The position numbers and the translations under genes were made by a program. A model generated the notes under the pieces. That model saw only the letters and a program-made list of their open reading frames with translations. It ran no database searches and was not told where the DNA came from. A stretch of 64,000 bases of DNA, from contig KB900435.1 in assembly GCA_000378865.1 (NCBI GenBank), positions 1 through 64,000 of the forward strand, in the 5' to 3' direction. The stretch is from an actinobacterium SCGC AAA278-I18. Its GTDB lineage: Bacteria; Actinomycetota; Actinomycetes; Nanopelagicales; Nanopelagicaceae. Below, one piece after another: positions 9,283 through 22,097 of the stretch (its first letter is position 1; every line of letters begins with the position of its first letter).

Positions 9283-9943
9283 AATTTACCGCATCATCTC
9301 CAAAGACAGGCTCAGGTAATGAACCAGCGTTGTGTTCTGCCAAATACCACTTACTTCCGGTGTGATGTTTTGTTAACTCTAAGATTGACCAACATGCATT
9401 TGATAACCCACCAATTACGCCCCATTGTGAGATCGGTAATTTAAGAATTGAACCTAAAACACTTCGAACCGTTCCGCCATGTGTTACAAAAACTATTGTG
9501 CCTGCGAAATTAGCACTCTCCTTCTCAATAACTGCAACTGCTCGCTTTGCTACATCACTGCGTCGCTCACCAGTCACACCTGCTGCTTCATCCCCACCCT
9601 CATACCAATTAGCAAATAATTCACCATGGGATGCTCGATTTTCTGATGCAAGCTTTCCCTCCCACAATCCACCATCTGTCTCGCGCAAGCCAGCATTTAT
9701 TTCAACCTTAAGGTTTGTAATCTTAGATAGTGCTGCGGCTGTGGATTGTGCCCTAATTAAATCACTTGAGATTATTCGATCTGGATTAAGCCCAGCTAAT
9801 ACTTTTGCTGCGGCAGTTACCTGATACTCCCCTACTTTATTTAGTGGAATATCTGAGTGGCCTTGGAAGCGATTCTCTACATTCCAATCAGTTTGTCCAT
9901 GACGCCAGAGCACAACTCTTATTGGAGAGTTTAACTCACTCAT
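9281..9943 (-). CDS. histidine phosphatase / phosphoglycerate mutase family protein
   Basis: LWRHGQTDWNVENRFQGHSDIPLN (RHG motif) and FVTHGGTVR motifs. Confidence 0.87.
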   Translation of the reverse strand: MSELNSPIRVVLWRHGQTDWNVENRFQGHSDIPLNKVGEYQVTAAAKVLAGLNPDRIISSDLIRAQSTAAALSKITNLKVEINAGLRETDGGLWEGKLASENRASHGELFANWYEGGDEAAGVTGERRSDVAKRAVAVIEKESANFAGTIVFVTHGGTVRSVLGSILKLPISQWGVIGGLSNACWSILELTKHHTGSKWYLAEHNAGSLPEPVFGDDAVN

Positions 9944-10317
9944 TACCTATTCACCTTTGCAATCTCTAAATTAATGGTTGGGCAATCATTCCATAGGCGA
10001 TCTAACATATAGTAATTGCGCAGCTCAGCACTTTGAATATGTACTACCAAATCTGAATAATCAAGCAAAACCCAACCACCACTTCCCTCTTTACGAATTG
10101 GCTTCTCACCAACCTCGGCAAGTTTTTTCTGCACCTCATCTGATAATGCTTGTAGTTGAGGCTCATTATTACCGGTGACAAGTAGGAAGACTTGGTTTAA
10201 AACTAGTTGTTCGGAGAGATCAATTGCTACAATTTCACTGCCTAACTTATCTGCTAGCGCTAACGCTGCAATTTTAGTTAACTCAATTGTGCGATCAGCG
10301 AGAGCCATATAAACCAA
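9943..10317 (-). CDS. rsfS: ribosome silencing factor RsfS
   Basis: 124 aa, KEGSGGWVLLDYSDLVVHI motif; adjacent to nadD. Confidence 0.9.
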   Translation of the reverse strand: MVYMALADRTIELTKIAALALADKLGSEIVAIDLSEQLVLNQVFLLVTGNNEPQLQALSDEVQKKLAEVGEKPIRKEGSGGWVLLDYSDLVVHIQSAELRNYYMLDRLWNDCPTINLEIAKVNR

Positions 10318-10876
10318 ACTCTCTAATAAAGGTAACTACCTTTGCTGGGAGTAGTTCAATCACACTCTCCCGCATTGAAATTGATTGCCTAACCTTAGTT
10401 GATGAAATATTTAGCGCTTTAATATTAATCTCATCATAATCAGTTGCCCTACTACCAGGCCGGCTTACCACTAATAACTTTACCTGCTTAAGCAGCTCCT
10501 CTGATCGATGCCACTTATCAAAATTATTTGCAGCATCTGATCCTAAAACTAATGTGAAGTTTGCATCTGGATATATCTTTTTAAGCTCGGCAATGGTGTC
10601 AATTGTGTAACTATTACCGGCTCTCTTTGTTTCAACTGGTAGCACCTCAACTTTAGGGCTTAATCCCATAGCGGTAATAGCTAGATCTACCATTTGAAAT
10701 CTCTGCTGCGCACTTGCAACTGGTTGATACTCTTTCAGCCAAGGGTTTCCAGTTGGAATTACTAATACCTTTTCAAATTTATTTGAGATCTCTTTTATTA
10801 GATGCAGATGCCCTAAGTGGATTGGATCAAATGTGCCGCCAACAATGGCAATCTCTTTACTTGCTGATTGAATAAT
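10295..10876 (-). CDS. nadD: nicotinate-nucleotide adenylyltransferase with apparent ATT start
   Basis: The listed ORF (10295..10693) lacks the active-site N-terminus. Reading upstream in frame gives LIIQSASKEIAIVGGTFDPIHLGHLHLIKEISNKFEKVLVIPTGNPWLKEYQPVASAQQRFQMVDLAI. No ATG/GTG/TTG lies between the in-frame TGA and GGTFDP; only ATT codons are available (10876, 10873 or 10852). Confidence 0.8.
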   Translation of the reverse strand: MIQSASKEIAIVGGTFDPIHLGHLHLIKEISNKFEKVLVIPTGNPWLKEYQPVASAQQRFQMVDLAITAMGLSPKVEVLPVETKRAGNSYTIDTIAELKKIYPDANFTLVLGSDAANNFDKWHRSEELLKQVKLLVVSRPGSRATDYDEINIKALNISSTKVRQSISMRESVIELLPAKVVTFIREFGLYGSR

Positions 10877-10995
10877 TAATCCCGGTCAATTCGAAGGGTT
10901 AAATAAAGCAGGAGTGAAAGAATCCCAAATGCTGTGATGCCAAAGAAGGCTGGTGCCATAGGCAACTCTCTTGTTGACTCTTCAAGTAAATTCAT
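10876..10995 (-). CDS. 39-aa small membrane protein candidate upstream of and coupled to nadD
   Basis: MNLLEESTRELPMAPAFFGITAFGILSLLLYLTLRIDRD*; its stop codon overlaps or abuts the ATT start region of nadD. One predicted TM helix. Not in the ORF track. Confidence 0.6.
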   Translation of the reverse strand: MNLLEESTRELPMAPAFFGITAFGILSLLLYLTLRIDRD

Positions 10996-10999
10996 AACC

Positions 11000-14114
<3,115 letters not shown>

Positions 14115-15269
14115 TTACTTCACCACCGCATTACGTGATTTGGCAACAACAGTTGAGATTACTGCGCCAAGCTTTGCAATCTCATTTACCGTGTTTGTGT
14201 AACTTAGAGAAAATCTTAAAGTAGAGGTGGTCTCATCCTCGGTTAATCCCATGGCAAGTAGCACATGGCTTGGTCGCTGCACACCCGCACTGCAGGCAGA
14301 GCCAGTTGAACAGGCAATTCCTTCTGCATCTAATAGCAGAAGTAAGCCTTCTGAGTCAGTCTTTGGAAAGGTAATTGAAACAATTCCCGGAAGAGATTTA
14401 TCTTGATTGCCATTTACCCAAATATCTGAGACATTTTTCTTAATTATATTAATTAACTCTTCCTTTAACTGCCTAATCTTTATATCCCGCTCTATTTTAT
14501 TGGTAACTGCATCCTTGGCAGCGGCGGCAAAGGCGACAATACCTGGTGCGTTAAATGTGCCACTTCTGATATCACGCTCTTGTCCGCCACCATGCAAGAT
14601 TGGTTCAATATCTAAGCCTCGCTTTAATATTAAAGCTGCTACTCCCAGTGGACCACCAACCTTGTGCGCGCTAATTGTTGCTGCAGTTACCCCAAGATTT
14701 TTAAATGAAAAATCAACCTTGCCAAAGCTTTGCACACAATCAGTGTGAACTGGAGTATTACCAGCAATCTTTACTATCTGCGCAATATCTTCAATTGTGC
14801 CAACCTCATTATTTGAATGCATAATTGAGATGAGCGCAATATTATTTTTATGTTTTTCAACCGACTCTGTTAACTCGGTAAGGTCAATAAAACCTTTTCG
14901 GTCAACATTTATGGCAACAACTTGGGCGCCCTCATGCTCGGCCAACCAACCAACTGGATCCATCACTGCATGGTGTTCAAAAGTTGAGGTAATAATTACT
15001 TTCTTATTATCTTTAGCACCCTTCCAAAATAAGCCTTTAATTGCCAGATTATTCGCCTCAGTTCCAGATGCGGTAAAGATAACCTCACTTGGTGCGCAAT
15101 CAATTGCTACTGCAATCTCCTCTCGCGCTTGCTCTAAATCTTTTCTAACCGATCTACCAGCTGAGTGCAAAGAAGAGGCATTGCCTAACTTTTTTAATTG
15201 ATTATTAAGTGCGGTGATCGCAGGCTCCACCATTGGGGTGGTAGCGGCGTGATCAAAGTAAGCAAGCAT
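14115..15269 (-). CDS. cysteine desulfurase (NifS/IscS type)
   Basis: YFDHAATTPM, ISAHKVGGPLGVAAL (PLP lysine), CSTGSACSAG. Confidence 0.94.
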   Translation of the reverse strand: MLAYFDHAATTPMVEPAITALNNQLKKLGNASSLHSAGRSVRKDLEQAREEIAVAIDCAPSEVIFTASGTEANNLAIKGLFWKGAKDNKKVIITSTFEHHAVMDPVGWLAEHEGAQVVAINVDRKGFIDLTELTESVEKHKNNIALISIMHSNNEVGTIEDIAQIVKIAGNTPVHTDCVQSFGKVDFSFKNLGVTAATISAHKVGGPLGVAALILKRGLDIEPILHGGGQERDIRSGTFNAPGIVAFAAAAKDAVTNKIERDIKIRQLKEELINIIKKNVSDIWVNGNQDKSLPGIVSITFPKTDSEGLLLLLDAEGIACSTGSACSAGVQRPSHVLLAMGLTEDETTSTLRFSLSYTNTVNEIAKLGAVISTVVAKSRNAVVK

Positions 15270-15305
15270 TTGCTAAGTCTAAAGGTTGACCCTGATACTG
15301 ACTTA

Positions 15306-16250
15306 CTACCCCTTACGAGCAATAATCTGCGCGGTAGCCTGCGGTAGCACATTAAAAAGATCGCCCACTACTGCAAAATCAGCAAGCTCTAGGATCGGTG
15401 CCTCTGGATCTTTATTAATTGCCACAATCATCTTGCTTGTCTGCATGCCAGCACGATGTTGAATAGCACCAGAGATTCCAGCAGCAACATAAAGTTGTGG
15501 TGAAACAGTTTTACCAGTTTGGCCAACTTGGTGTGAGTGTGGATACCAACCAGCATCAGTTGCGGCCCGGGATGCACCAACTGCTGCCCCTAATGCATCT
15601 GCTAACGCTTCAACTGGTTTGAAATCTCCACTAGTTCCTCGGCCACCTGATACCACAATTGCTGCCTCAGTTAAATCAGGACGACCGCCTTTCACAACTG
15701 GCGTTGCACTAGTAATTGTTGCAAGCTTTGCAGCCTCTGAGAGTGTTACCGCAAACTCTTCAACTGGCGGTGTTGATGTTGTAGCAACCGGCTCAATTGA
15801 GTTTGCCCGTAAGGTAATAATTGGTGTGCCGGTGGTAACTACCGAGTGCACTGTGGTTGAACCACCAAAGACTGATTGGGTGGTGATTAACTCTTTATCA
15901 ACACCGATTGCATCGGTAATAATGCCGGAGTTTGTTATAACTGCAACTCGACCAGCAATCTCCTTACCATTAGCAGATGAGGTAATTAGGAGCGCATTTG
16001 GTTTTTTAGCAGCAATAATTTGAGAAAGCCCATCTGCAATTGCAGCAGCTCCATTCTTATCCCAATCACCAGTTGCAGTTATTACCTTATCTACTGAAAA
16101 AGTATTTAACTGGCTAACAATCTCAGCTGGATTTGCGGCAAAAACTATGGCAACGGATTCACCAATTGTCTTAGCAAAGGTTGCTAGCTCACCAGTTGCC
16201 TTGGCAACCTTGCCACCAGCATGATCTACTAAAAAGATAACGGTGCTCAT
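15306..16250 (-). CDS. etfA: electron transfer flavoprotein alpha subunit
   Basis: [36 protein letters not shown] and [13 protein letters not shown] motifs. Confidence 0.95.
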   Translation of the reverse strand: MSTVIFLVDHAGGKVAKATGELATFAKTIGESVAIVFAANPAEIVSQLNTFSVDKVITATGDWDKNGAAAIADGLSQIIAAKKPNALLITSSANGKEIAGRVAVITNSGIITDAIGVDKELITTQSVFGGSTTVHSVVTTGTPIITLRANSIEPVATTSTPPVEEFAVTLSEAAKLATITSATPVVKGGRPDLTEAAIVVSGGRGTSGDFKPVEALADALGAAVGASRAATDAGWYPHSHQVGQTGKTVSPQLYVAAGISGAIQHRAGMQTSKMIVAINKDPEAPILELADFAVVGDLFNVLPQATAQIIARKG

Positions 16251-17056
16251 GCCAGCCGTTTCTCAACTAAAAACTCAACTAGTTTTTCGCCACCATGACC
16301 ATCATCGGTAAATTTAACGCCAGCACCTCGTGCAGGTCGTGGTAGAGCATCTTTAACTGCACTCCATGCCGCCGATGAGCCAACTGAACTTGCTGCCACA
16401 CCAGTATCAGCTAATGAGATAGTGGTAATTGTTTTCTTCTTTGCCGCCATGATTCCCTTAAATGATGGATACCTTGGCTCATTAATCTTCTCAATTACCG
16501 AAAGCACTGCCGGAAACTTTGCACTCATAACTTGATTGCCAAACTCAGTTACTCTTTCAATTTCAACACTGCTAGCAGCCAAATCAACCTTTACCTTGCC
16601 AGCAAATGTTAATTGTGCCCAGGCTAGGCGCTGCGCAATCATCGCCGGCACCACACTCATTCTGGCATCGGTGCTCTCAGTTCCACAAAGCACTAAATCA
16701 TAATTACCTTTTTTAATTACCTCAGCTAAAACTAATGAGGTAGCAAGTGCATCTGATCCTGCTAATGCCATATCACTAATCAAAATTGCATCATCTGCGC
16801 CCATGGATAGTGCTTTTCTAATTGCTTCTGTTGCACGCTCTGGTCCCATTGAAATCAAAGTTATGGAATGGCCACTACCTTCACCAGCCTCTTTAGTTGG
16901 TGAGTTTGCCTCCACAATTCGCAGCCCCTCTTCAACTGCATACTCATCTAAATCATTTAAAACCGCATCAACATTTGCCCGATCTAAAACCCCTGCTGCC
17001 ATCTTTTTTTCAGCCCATGAGTCAGGGACTTGTTTGATGCAGATCGCGATTTTCAT
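16247..17056 (-). CDS. etfB: electron transfer flavoprotein beta subunit
   Basis: 269 aa, KQVPDSWAEK and LNDLDEYAVEEGLR motifs; overlaps etfA. Confidence 0.95.
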   Translation of the reverse strand: MKIAICIKQVPDSWAEKKMAAGVLDRANVDAVLNDLDEYAVEEGLRIVEANSPTKEAGEGSGHSITLISMGPERATEAIRKALSMGADDAILISDMALAGSDALATSLVLAEVIKKGNYDLVLCGTESTDARMSVVPAMIAQRLAWAQLTFAGKVKVDLAASSVEIERVTEFGNQVMSAKFPAVLSVIEKINEPRYPSFKGIMAAKKKTITTISLADTGVAASSVGSSAAWSAVKDALPRPARGAGVKFTDDGHGGEKLVEFLVEKRLA

Positions 17057-17155
17057 GTGGCAATGTTACTGGGGGGTATAAGGCTTAACCTACTCTTTAC
17101 CGACACTTAACCTCAAGTGCTCCTTTAGGCTTTCTAATTTACGCACCCTACTCAT

Positions 17156-18304
17156 ATGAGAGTAGCCGTCGTCACTGAATCTTTCTTACCCAATATAAAT
17201 GGGGTAACAAACTCAGTACTTCGCATCTTAGAACATCTTTCAGATAGCACAGATCAAGCATTAGTTATTGCGCCAGCATCTGAAAATATGCCAACTGAGT
17301 ATGCCGGCCATCCGGTCAAAGCTGTGCCAGTAATCCCAACCCAAAATTTTTTACCAACCGGCATGCCAATGGGATTGCCACAAAAGCGAATTCAACACTT
17401 ATTAGATGGTTTTTCTCCGGATGTAATCCATCTAGCTTCACCATTTGCACTTGGTTCATACGCAAACAAGATTGCTAAGCGACTTAATATTCCAACTGTT
17501 TCGATCTATCAAACTGATTTAGGTGGCTTTGCTAAACAGTATGGATTTGGAATTGCCCAAAGCTCACTTCAGAAAATACTATATAAAATCCACTCCCAAA
17601 CTGATCGCACACTTGCACCATCGACATCTGCCTGCCTAGATCTTCATTTAGCTGGAGTACCAGAGGTTTACTTATGGCGACGTGGCGTGAACACTGAACT
17701 GTTTAATCCAAGCAAAAGATCTGCAGCCCTTCGCGATACTTGGAAAAATGGTGATCAAAGTAAAATAATTGTTGGCTTTGTTGGCCGGCTTGCGCAAGAG
17801 AAGCGAGTTTCAGATCTTAAAGTGCTACAAAATAATCCAAATATTCAATTAGTAATTGTTGGTGATGGCCCACACCGTCGCAAACTTGAGCAACAATTGC
17901 CAGCGGCACTATTTCTAGGGTTTAAAAATGGTGAAGAGTTAGCGCAAATTTATGCCAGCTTTGATTTATTTATCCATCCAGGACCAAATGAAACCTTCTG
18001 CCAAGCGGTTCAAGAAGGACTTGCCTCTGGAATTCCGGCAATTGTTCCTCGTACTGGAGGTCCGGCAGATTTAGTTGCCCACGGCAGAACCGGTTACGTA
18101 ATTGATATTAATGATGCTTCACAACTAAACCGCACCGTAAATTTGCACCATGAAAGAAGTGATCGAAAGCAGATGAGAATTGCTGCCAGAGATTCGGTAA
18201 GTATGCGCACTTGGGCTCGCATAAATAGTGAGCTTAAGAACCACTACCAGCAGGTGATTGATTTAAAGAAGAGTGCAGCGATAGCAGAGATTGGTGTGGC
18301 ATGA
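17156..18304 (+). CDS. GT4-family glycosyltransferase (GDP-mannose-dependent alpha-mannosyltransferase-like)
   Basis: MRVAVVTESFLPNINGVTNSVLR N-terminus and GPNETFCQAVQEGLASGIPAIVPRTGGPADLV. Confidence 0.85.
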   Translation: MRVAVVTESFLPNINGVTNSVLRILEHLSDSTDQALVIAPASENMPTEYAGHPVKAVPVIPTQNFLPTGMPMGLPQKRIQHLLDGFSPDVIHLASPFALGSYANKIAKRLNIPTVSIYQTDLGGFAKQYGFGIAQSSLQKILYKIHSQTDRTLAPSTSACLDLHLAGVPEVYLWRRGVNTELFNPSKRSAALRDTWKNGDQSKIIVGFVGRLAQEKRVSDLKVLQNNPNIQLVIVGDGPHRRKLEQQLPAALFLGFKNGEELAQIYASFDLFIHPGPNETFCQAVQEGLASGIPAIVPRTGGPADLVAHGRTGYVIDINDASQLNRTVNLHHERSDRKQMRIAARDSVSMRTWARINSELKNHYQQVIDLKKSAAIAEIGVA

Positions 18305-19461
18305 GAATTGTCCATGTAGCAAATTTTTATGGTCCTAGCTCTGGTGGTATTAAGACCACCCTGCATGAGTTAGGCCGTGGCTATCTTAAGTATGGGCATG
18401 AGTTTATTTATATTGTGCCAGGACCAAGGTATATCAAGGAACAAACTCCATTTGGCTTAAAGATCAGCTTGCCCAGCTTTACGCTGCCAGCCAGTGGTGG
18501 GTATCAGATTATCCGCAGTAATAAACAACTTCTAAACTTACTTGAGTTTTTAAATCCAGATCGCATTGAGGTGTCAGATCGCTTTACCTTACTCAAGGTA
18601 GGCAGATGGGCAAAACAACATAAGAAAGCAAGCTTGGTTTTCTCCCATGAAACTTTAAATGGGTTGGTACAAAAGTTTCTTCCATTTATCCCAGTTTCAC
18701 TTCGTAATAAATTAGTTAATTGGCATAACCGAAAATTAGCTAGCAGTTTTGACACAGTTATCGCTACAACCGAGTTTGCTGCGGCCGAGTTTGTTCGAAT
18801 TGGCACTAAAAATCTTCGAAAGGTTGCACTCGGTGTTGATTTGATTGAGTTTAATCCAGAAAATCGAAATTATAAATTGCGAAAGGAACTACTTAAGGAA
18901 TCTGAGTTTTTATTAGTCCATTGCGGACGAATGTCACCAGAAAAACAACCCGAGCGAAGCGTGCAAGCCTTAGCTGAGTTAGTAAGACGTGGGGTAAATG
19001 CTCGGTTAGTAATTATTGGTGGTGGACCATTGTGGAGTAAAATTAGAAAACAAAGTATGGGGTTGCCAGTTGAGATGGTTGGCTATATTGCCAGTCGTCA
19101 AAAGGTTGCCGCTTATTTAGCTGCAGCCGATCTAGCAATCGCACCAGGTCCACTTGAAACATTTTGTTTATCAGCCCTTGAATCACTTGCCAGTGGCACA
19201 CCAGTTGTGGCTTCAAAATCTAGCGCGGTTGGTGAAATCTTAAATATAAGTTCAATTAGACCAGCCGGTGCGGTTGCAGCAGATGATGGGATCGCATTTG
19301 CTAACGAAATTATTAAATTACTAAATAAGGGTAATCTACGCAAAGTTGCCAGGAGCCAAGCTGAACAATTCTCTTGGGCGAACACAATTGATGCAATGTT
19401 AGATATTCATGATGCAAAAAAGCCAATGATTACCACTAAGCGCAGATTAAAGGCGGCTTAA
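18301..19461 (+). CDS. GT4-family glycosyltransferase
   Basis: GPSSGGIKTTLHELGRG and GPLETFCLSALESLASGTPVVA motifs; 4-nt overlap with preceding GT. Confidence 0.85.
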   Translation: MRIVHVANFYGPSSGGIKTTLHELGRGYLKYGHEFIYIVPGPRYIKEQTPFGLKISLPSFTLPASGGYQIIRSNKQLLNLLEFLNPDRIEVSDRFTLLKVGRWAKQHKKASLVFSHETLNGLVQKFLPFIPVSLRNKLVNWHNRKLASSFDTVIATTEFAAAEFVRIGTKNLRKVALGVDLIEFNPENRNYKLRKELLKESEFLLVHCGRMSPEKQPERSVQALAELVRRGVNARLVIIGGGPLWSKIRKQSMGLPVEMVGYIASRQKVAAYLAAADLAIAPGPLETFCLSALESLASGTPVVASKSSAVGEILNISSIRPAGAVAADDGIAFANEIIKLLNKGNLRKVARSQAEQFSWANTIDAMLDIHDAKKPMITTKRRLKAA

Positions 19462-19463
19462 GT

Positions 19464-20321
19464 ATGGATCTTGTCCGATCACATCCAACTTTTGTAGTTT
19501 TAGGTGATAGTGCAGCTTTTGGCACAGGTGATGAGATTGGTAAGGGAAAGTTTCGTGGTTGGGCTGGATTTATCGCAGATGCCTTCCAAGAGGGTTGTGA
19601 TTACTTTAATTTTTCTCGCCCAGGAGCTAAATCAAGTGAAGTATTACAGGTTCAATTACCTAAAGCACTCCGGCAAAATCCAGATATCTGTGCGGTTATT
19701 GTGGGCGGAAATGACATGTTGCGCAATGGCTTTGATCCAATCTTGCTATATAACAATTTGCGCAATTGCTGCCAGCAATTACTAGCGATGGGTAGTGAGA
19801 TCATTATGGTTGAACTACATGATCCAAATCAGCTTCTTAAGCTGCCAAAATTAATGCGTAGAGTGTTAAATAGAAGAGTAAATGCGGTTAATGCGGTATA
19901 TCGCAAAGTCGCTCTTGAGTTTGAGATTGTGACAATTAAAACTAGAGCGATCAGTAATGTCCACGACCTACGAAATTGGCATATTGACCGAATGCACCCA
20001 GGCCCTGCCGGGCACTTTATGCTGGCTAGAAATATCGCCGATCAGCTGCGCAAGCGTGGCTGGGCAATCTCACTTCCTTATCAATTATCTGTTCCATACC
20101 GAAGTAGAGCAGAAAAGATTAAATGGATGCTTCGTAATGGCACCCCTTGGTTTCTAAAACGTAGTGTTGACCTGCTACCAGCAGCATTAATCTTGATGGC
20201 ATTTGAATTTTGTAAGGTGATTTTAGAGAAGATAAACCCAGGTAGAAAAGCTGGTGAGTTAGCATTTTTATCTCAGATTGAAGCAGATCCAGCAAAAATT
20301 AAATTACTAAAAGCTAGTTAA
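19464..20321 (+). CDS. SGNH/GDSL-type esterase family protein
   Basis: VVLGDSAAFGTGDE, VIVGGNDML, DRMHPGPAGH blocks I, III, V. Confidence 0.83.
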   Translation: MDLVRSHPTFVVLGDSAAFGTGDEIGKGKFRGWAGFIADAFQEGCDYFNFSRPGAKSSEVLQVQLPKALRQNPDICAVIVGGNDMLRNGFDPILLYNNLRNCCQQLLAMGSEIIMVELHDPNQLLKLPKLMRRVLNRRVNAVNAVYRKVALEFEIVTIKTRAISNVHDLRNWHIDRMHPGPAGHFMLARNIADQLRKRGWAISLPYQLSVPYRSRAEKIKWMLRNGTPWFLKRSVDLLPAALILMAFEFCKVILEKINPGRKAGELAFLSQIEADPAKIKLLKAS

Positions 20322-21065
20322 TTACTTAGTCTTAAAGCTCGCAGATAAAGTGACGTTAACCGTCTTCTCAATTGTTGAAACATCATAGATACCACCTGCG
20401 GCACGATCTAATGAGTTCTTAGTTGTTACTTGAGTTGGTCCACTTGAAACTGATAGCAGTCCACCAACTTCTCCCCCTACTGCTTCAGTAATCGCCTTCG
20501 CCCGCTCTTTGGCATCTTGCATAGCCGCAGCTAATAATTTAGCACGCATCGTATCTAAGGTTGAAAGGTAGTAAGCAGGTCCGTAGTTACCAACATTTAC
20601 CCCAGTTGCAAGTAATGCACCAATATTGTTACTTAACTTTGAAACTAATTGAACATCTTTAGTTCTAACTGTCACAGTTCGATATGCCTGATACCCAAGG
20701 ATTCGACCAGTTTGATTACCATTTATAAACTCCATAATTGCATTGCTATTAATTGGTCCTAGTTCAATTTGATCTGCTGTTATGCCACCAGTTAGCAAGT
20801 AATTCTTAAGTGCCTCAGCGCTGGTATCAATTTTAGATACTGATGAAGCTAATGTTTTCTGTGATTCATTTAGGTTTAAACTCCAAACTGCATTATCAGC
20901 GGTTGCATTCTCAGATGCAGTGCCAGTTACAGTAATAGCATTGCCTGCTCTGGCGGCTAATCCCCCACCTACTTTATAGAGTCCAAGTGTTAAACCAGAG
21001 GATAAAATTGCTGCCGCTAATACTGAGGCTGCAAATTTAATTCGATCACTTGCTTCAAAGTTCAT
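20322..21065 (-). CDS. SIMPL (DUF541)-domain protein
   Basis: GNAITVTGTASENATADNAVWSLN...MQDAKERAKAITEAVGGEVG. Confidence 0.8.
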   Translation of the reverse strand: MNFEASDRIKFAASVLAAAILSSGLTLGLYKVGGGLAARAGNAITVTGTASENATADNAVWSLNLNESQKTLASSVSKIDTSAEALKNYLLTGGITADQIELGPINSNAIMEFINGNQTGRILGYQAYRTVTVRTKDVQLVSKLSNNIGALLATGVNVGNYGPAYYLSTLDTMRAKLLAAAMQDAKERAKAITEAVGGEVGGLLSVSSGPTQVTTKNSLDRAAGGIYDVSTIEKTVNVTLSASFKTK

Positions 21066-21074
21066 ACCCTTATC

Positions 21075-21578
21075 TTATCCACTTTTACTTATCGAATCTA
21101 ACATTCCAGATGCGAGCGCGATTCGATATGGCTCAAGTTCACTATCCCACGCAATCCCCAGTGCACTCTCAAGGTTGTTCTGTAATTTTTCATAGGTTAA
21201 TGAGTTTTTAATAGCAGTATTTATCTGATTTTCATTAAGCATCACATCCCCAATCGATGAGATATTAACTTGATGCAATCCTAAATCCGCAGTTGCCCGA
21301 AATAAAGTTGCATCACCAGTAATTTTAGATAGCTGTCTAATCTCAAATCTGATGTAGTGCCAAGCTTTAAGGGATGCGGCAAGCTGGGCTGCAATTGGTT
21401 TTAAATGTTGCCACTCAAACTCCATTGCTTTACTACCTGCAGCTAATGGTTGATTGCTCCAATTAATCTTTACTACCTGACCAAGATGTTGATTTATTGC
21501 CCACTCAATATGTTGAATTAGCGCGATGGGAGCGGAATAGATATGTATGCGCCCAGCGTAAGGAAGAGATTTACTCAC
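21075..21578 (-). CDS. DUF3145 domain-containing protein
   Basis: Actinobacterial DUF3145-like sequence (HIEWAINQHLG...WHYIRFEI..DATLFRATADLGLHQ). Confidence 0.7.
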   Translation of the reverse strand: MSKSLPYAGRIHIYSAPIALIQHIEWAINQHLGQVVKINWSNQPLAAGSKAMEFEWQHLKPIAAQLAASLKAWHYIRFEIRQLSKITGDATLFRATADLGLHQVNISSIGDVMLNENQINTAIKNSLTYEKLQNNLESALGIAWDSELEPYRIALASGMLDSISKSG

Positions 21579-21684
21579 AAGTACCTGCCTTTAGATCACC
21601 CGGTGTGACCTTCCCCAGCCCACCTATGCGCTTAAAGCAGTAAGAGATTTATACATCTCTTTTCGCAATTGCGCTATCTCAGGG

Positions 21685-21814
21685 TAGAATTTGGCTTAGT
21701 CCGACGCTTGGCAGTACCCGTTCCACGGTTAGTTGATTGGGTCTCGCTGTAAGAAGAAAGACCGGCGCTTGTTAAATTTACTAGCGTCCAACATAACTAA
21801 AGGAAAAAAGCAAA
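21685..21814 (+). promoter_or_regulatory. csp promoter and structured 5' UTR
   Basis: TAGAAT -10-like element at 21685-21690, about 115-nt leader; GACGCT(21703)/AGCGTC(21783) and GGTCT/AGACC pairings. Confidence 0.45.
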
Positions 21815-22018
21815 ATGGCAACAGGTACAGTTAAGTGGTTCAACTCTGAAAAGGGTTTTGGTTTCATTGCAGTTGATGGTGGCGGACAAGATGTTTTCGT
21901 TCACTACTCAGCAATCCAAGGAAACGGTTACAAATCCCTAGAAGAGGGTCAAGCAGTTACATTCGAAGTAGTCCAAGGTCCAAAAGGTCCTCAGGCTGAC
22001 GCTGTAAATCCTGCTTAA
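21815..22018 (+). CDS. cold shock protein (CspA family)
   Basis: [31 protein letters not shown]. Confidence 0.97.
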   Translation: MATGTVKWFNSEKGFGFIAVDGGGQDVFVHYSAIQGNGYKSLEEGQAVTFEVVQGPKGPQADAVNPA

Positions 22019-22058
22019 ATAACCATTAACCTTTCGAGGTACTCTCGAAAAAAAGAAT

Positions 22059-22092
22059 TAAGGTCTGCTAGAAATAGCAGGCCTTATTTTTT
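22059..22092 (+). terminator. intrinsic terminator of csp
   Basis: AAGGTCTGCTA-GAAA-TAGCAGGCCTTATTTTTTT. Confidence 0.85.
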
Positions 22093-22097
22093 TATAC

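Noticed and set aside
10295-10693. nadD as listed in the ORF track (132 aa)
   Set aside because: Truncated; lacks the catalytic GGTFDPIHxGH motif that is encoded in frame upstream.
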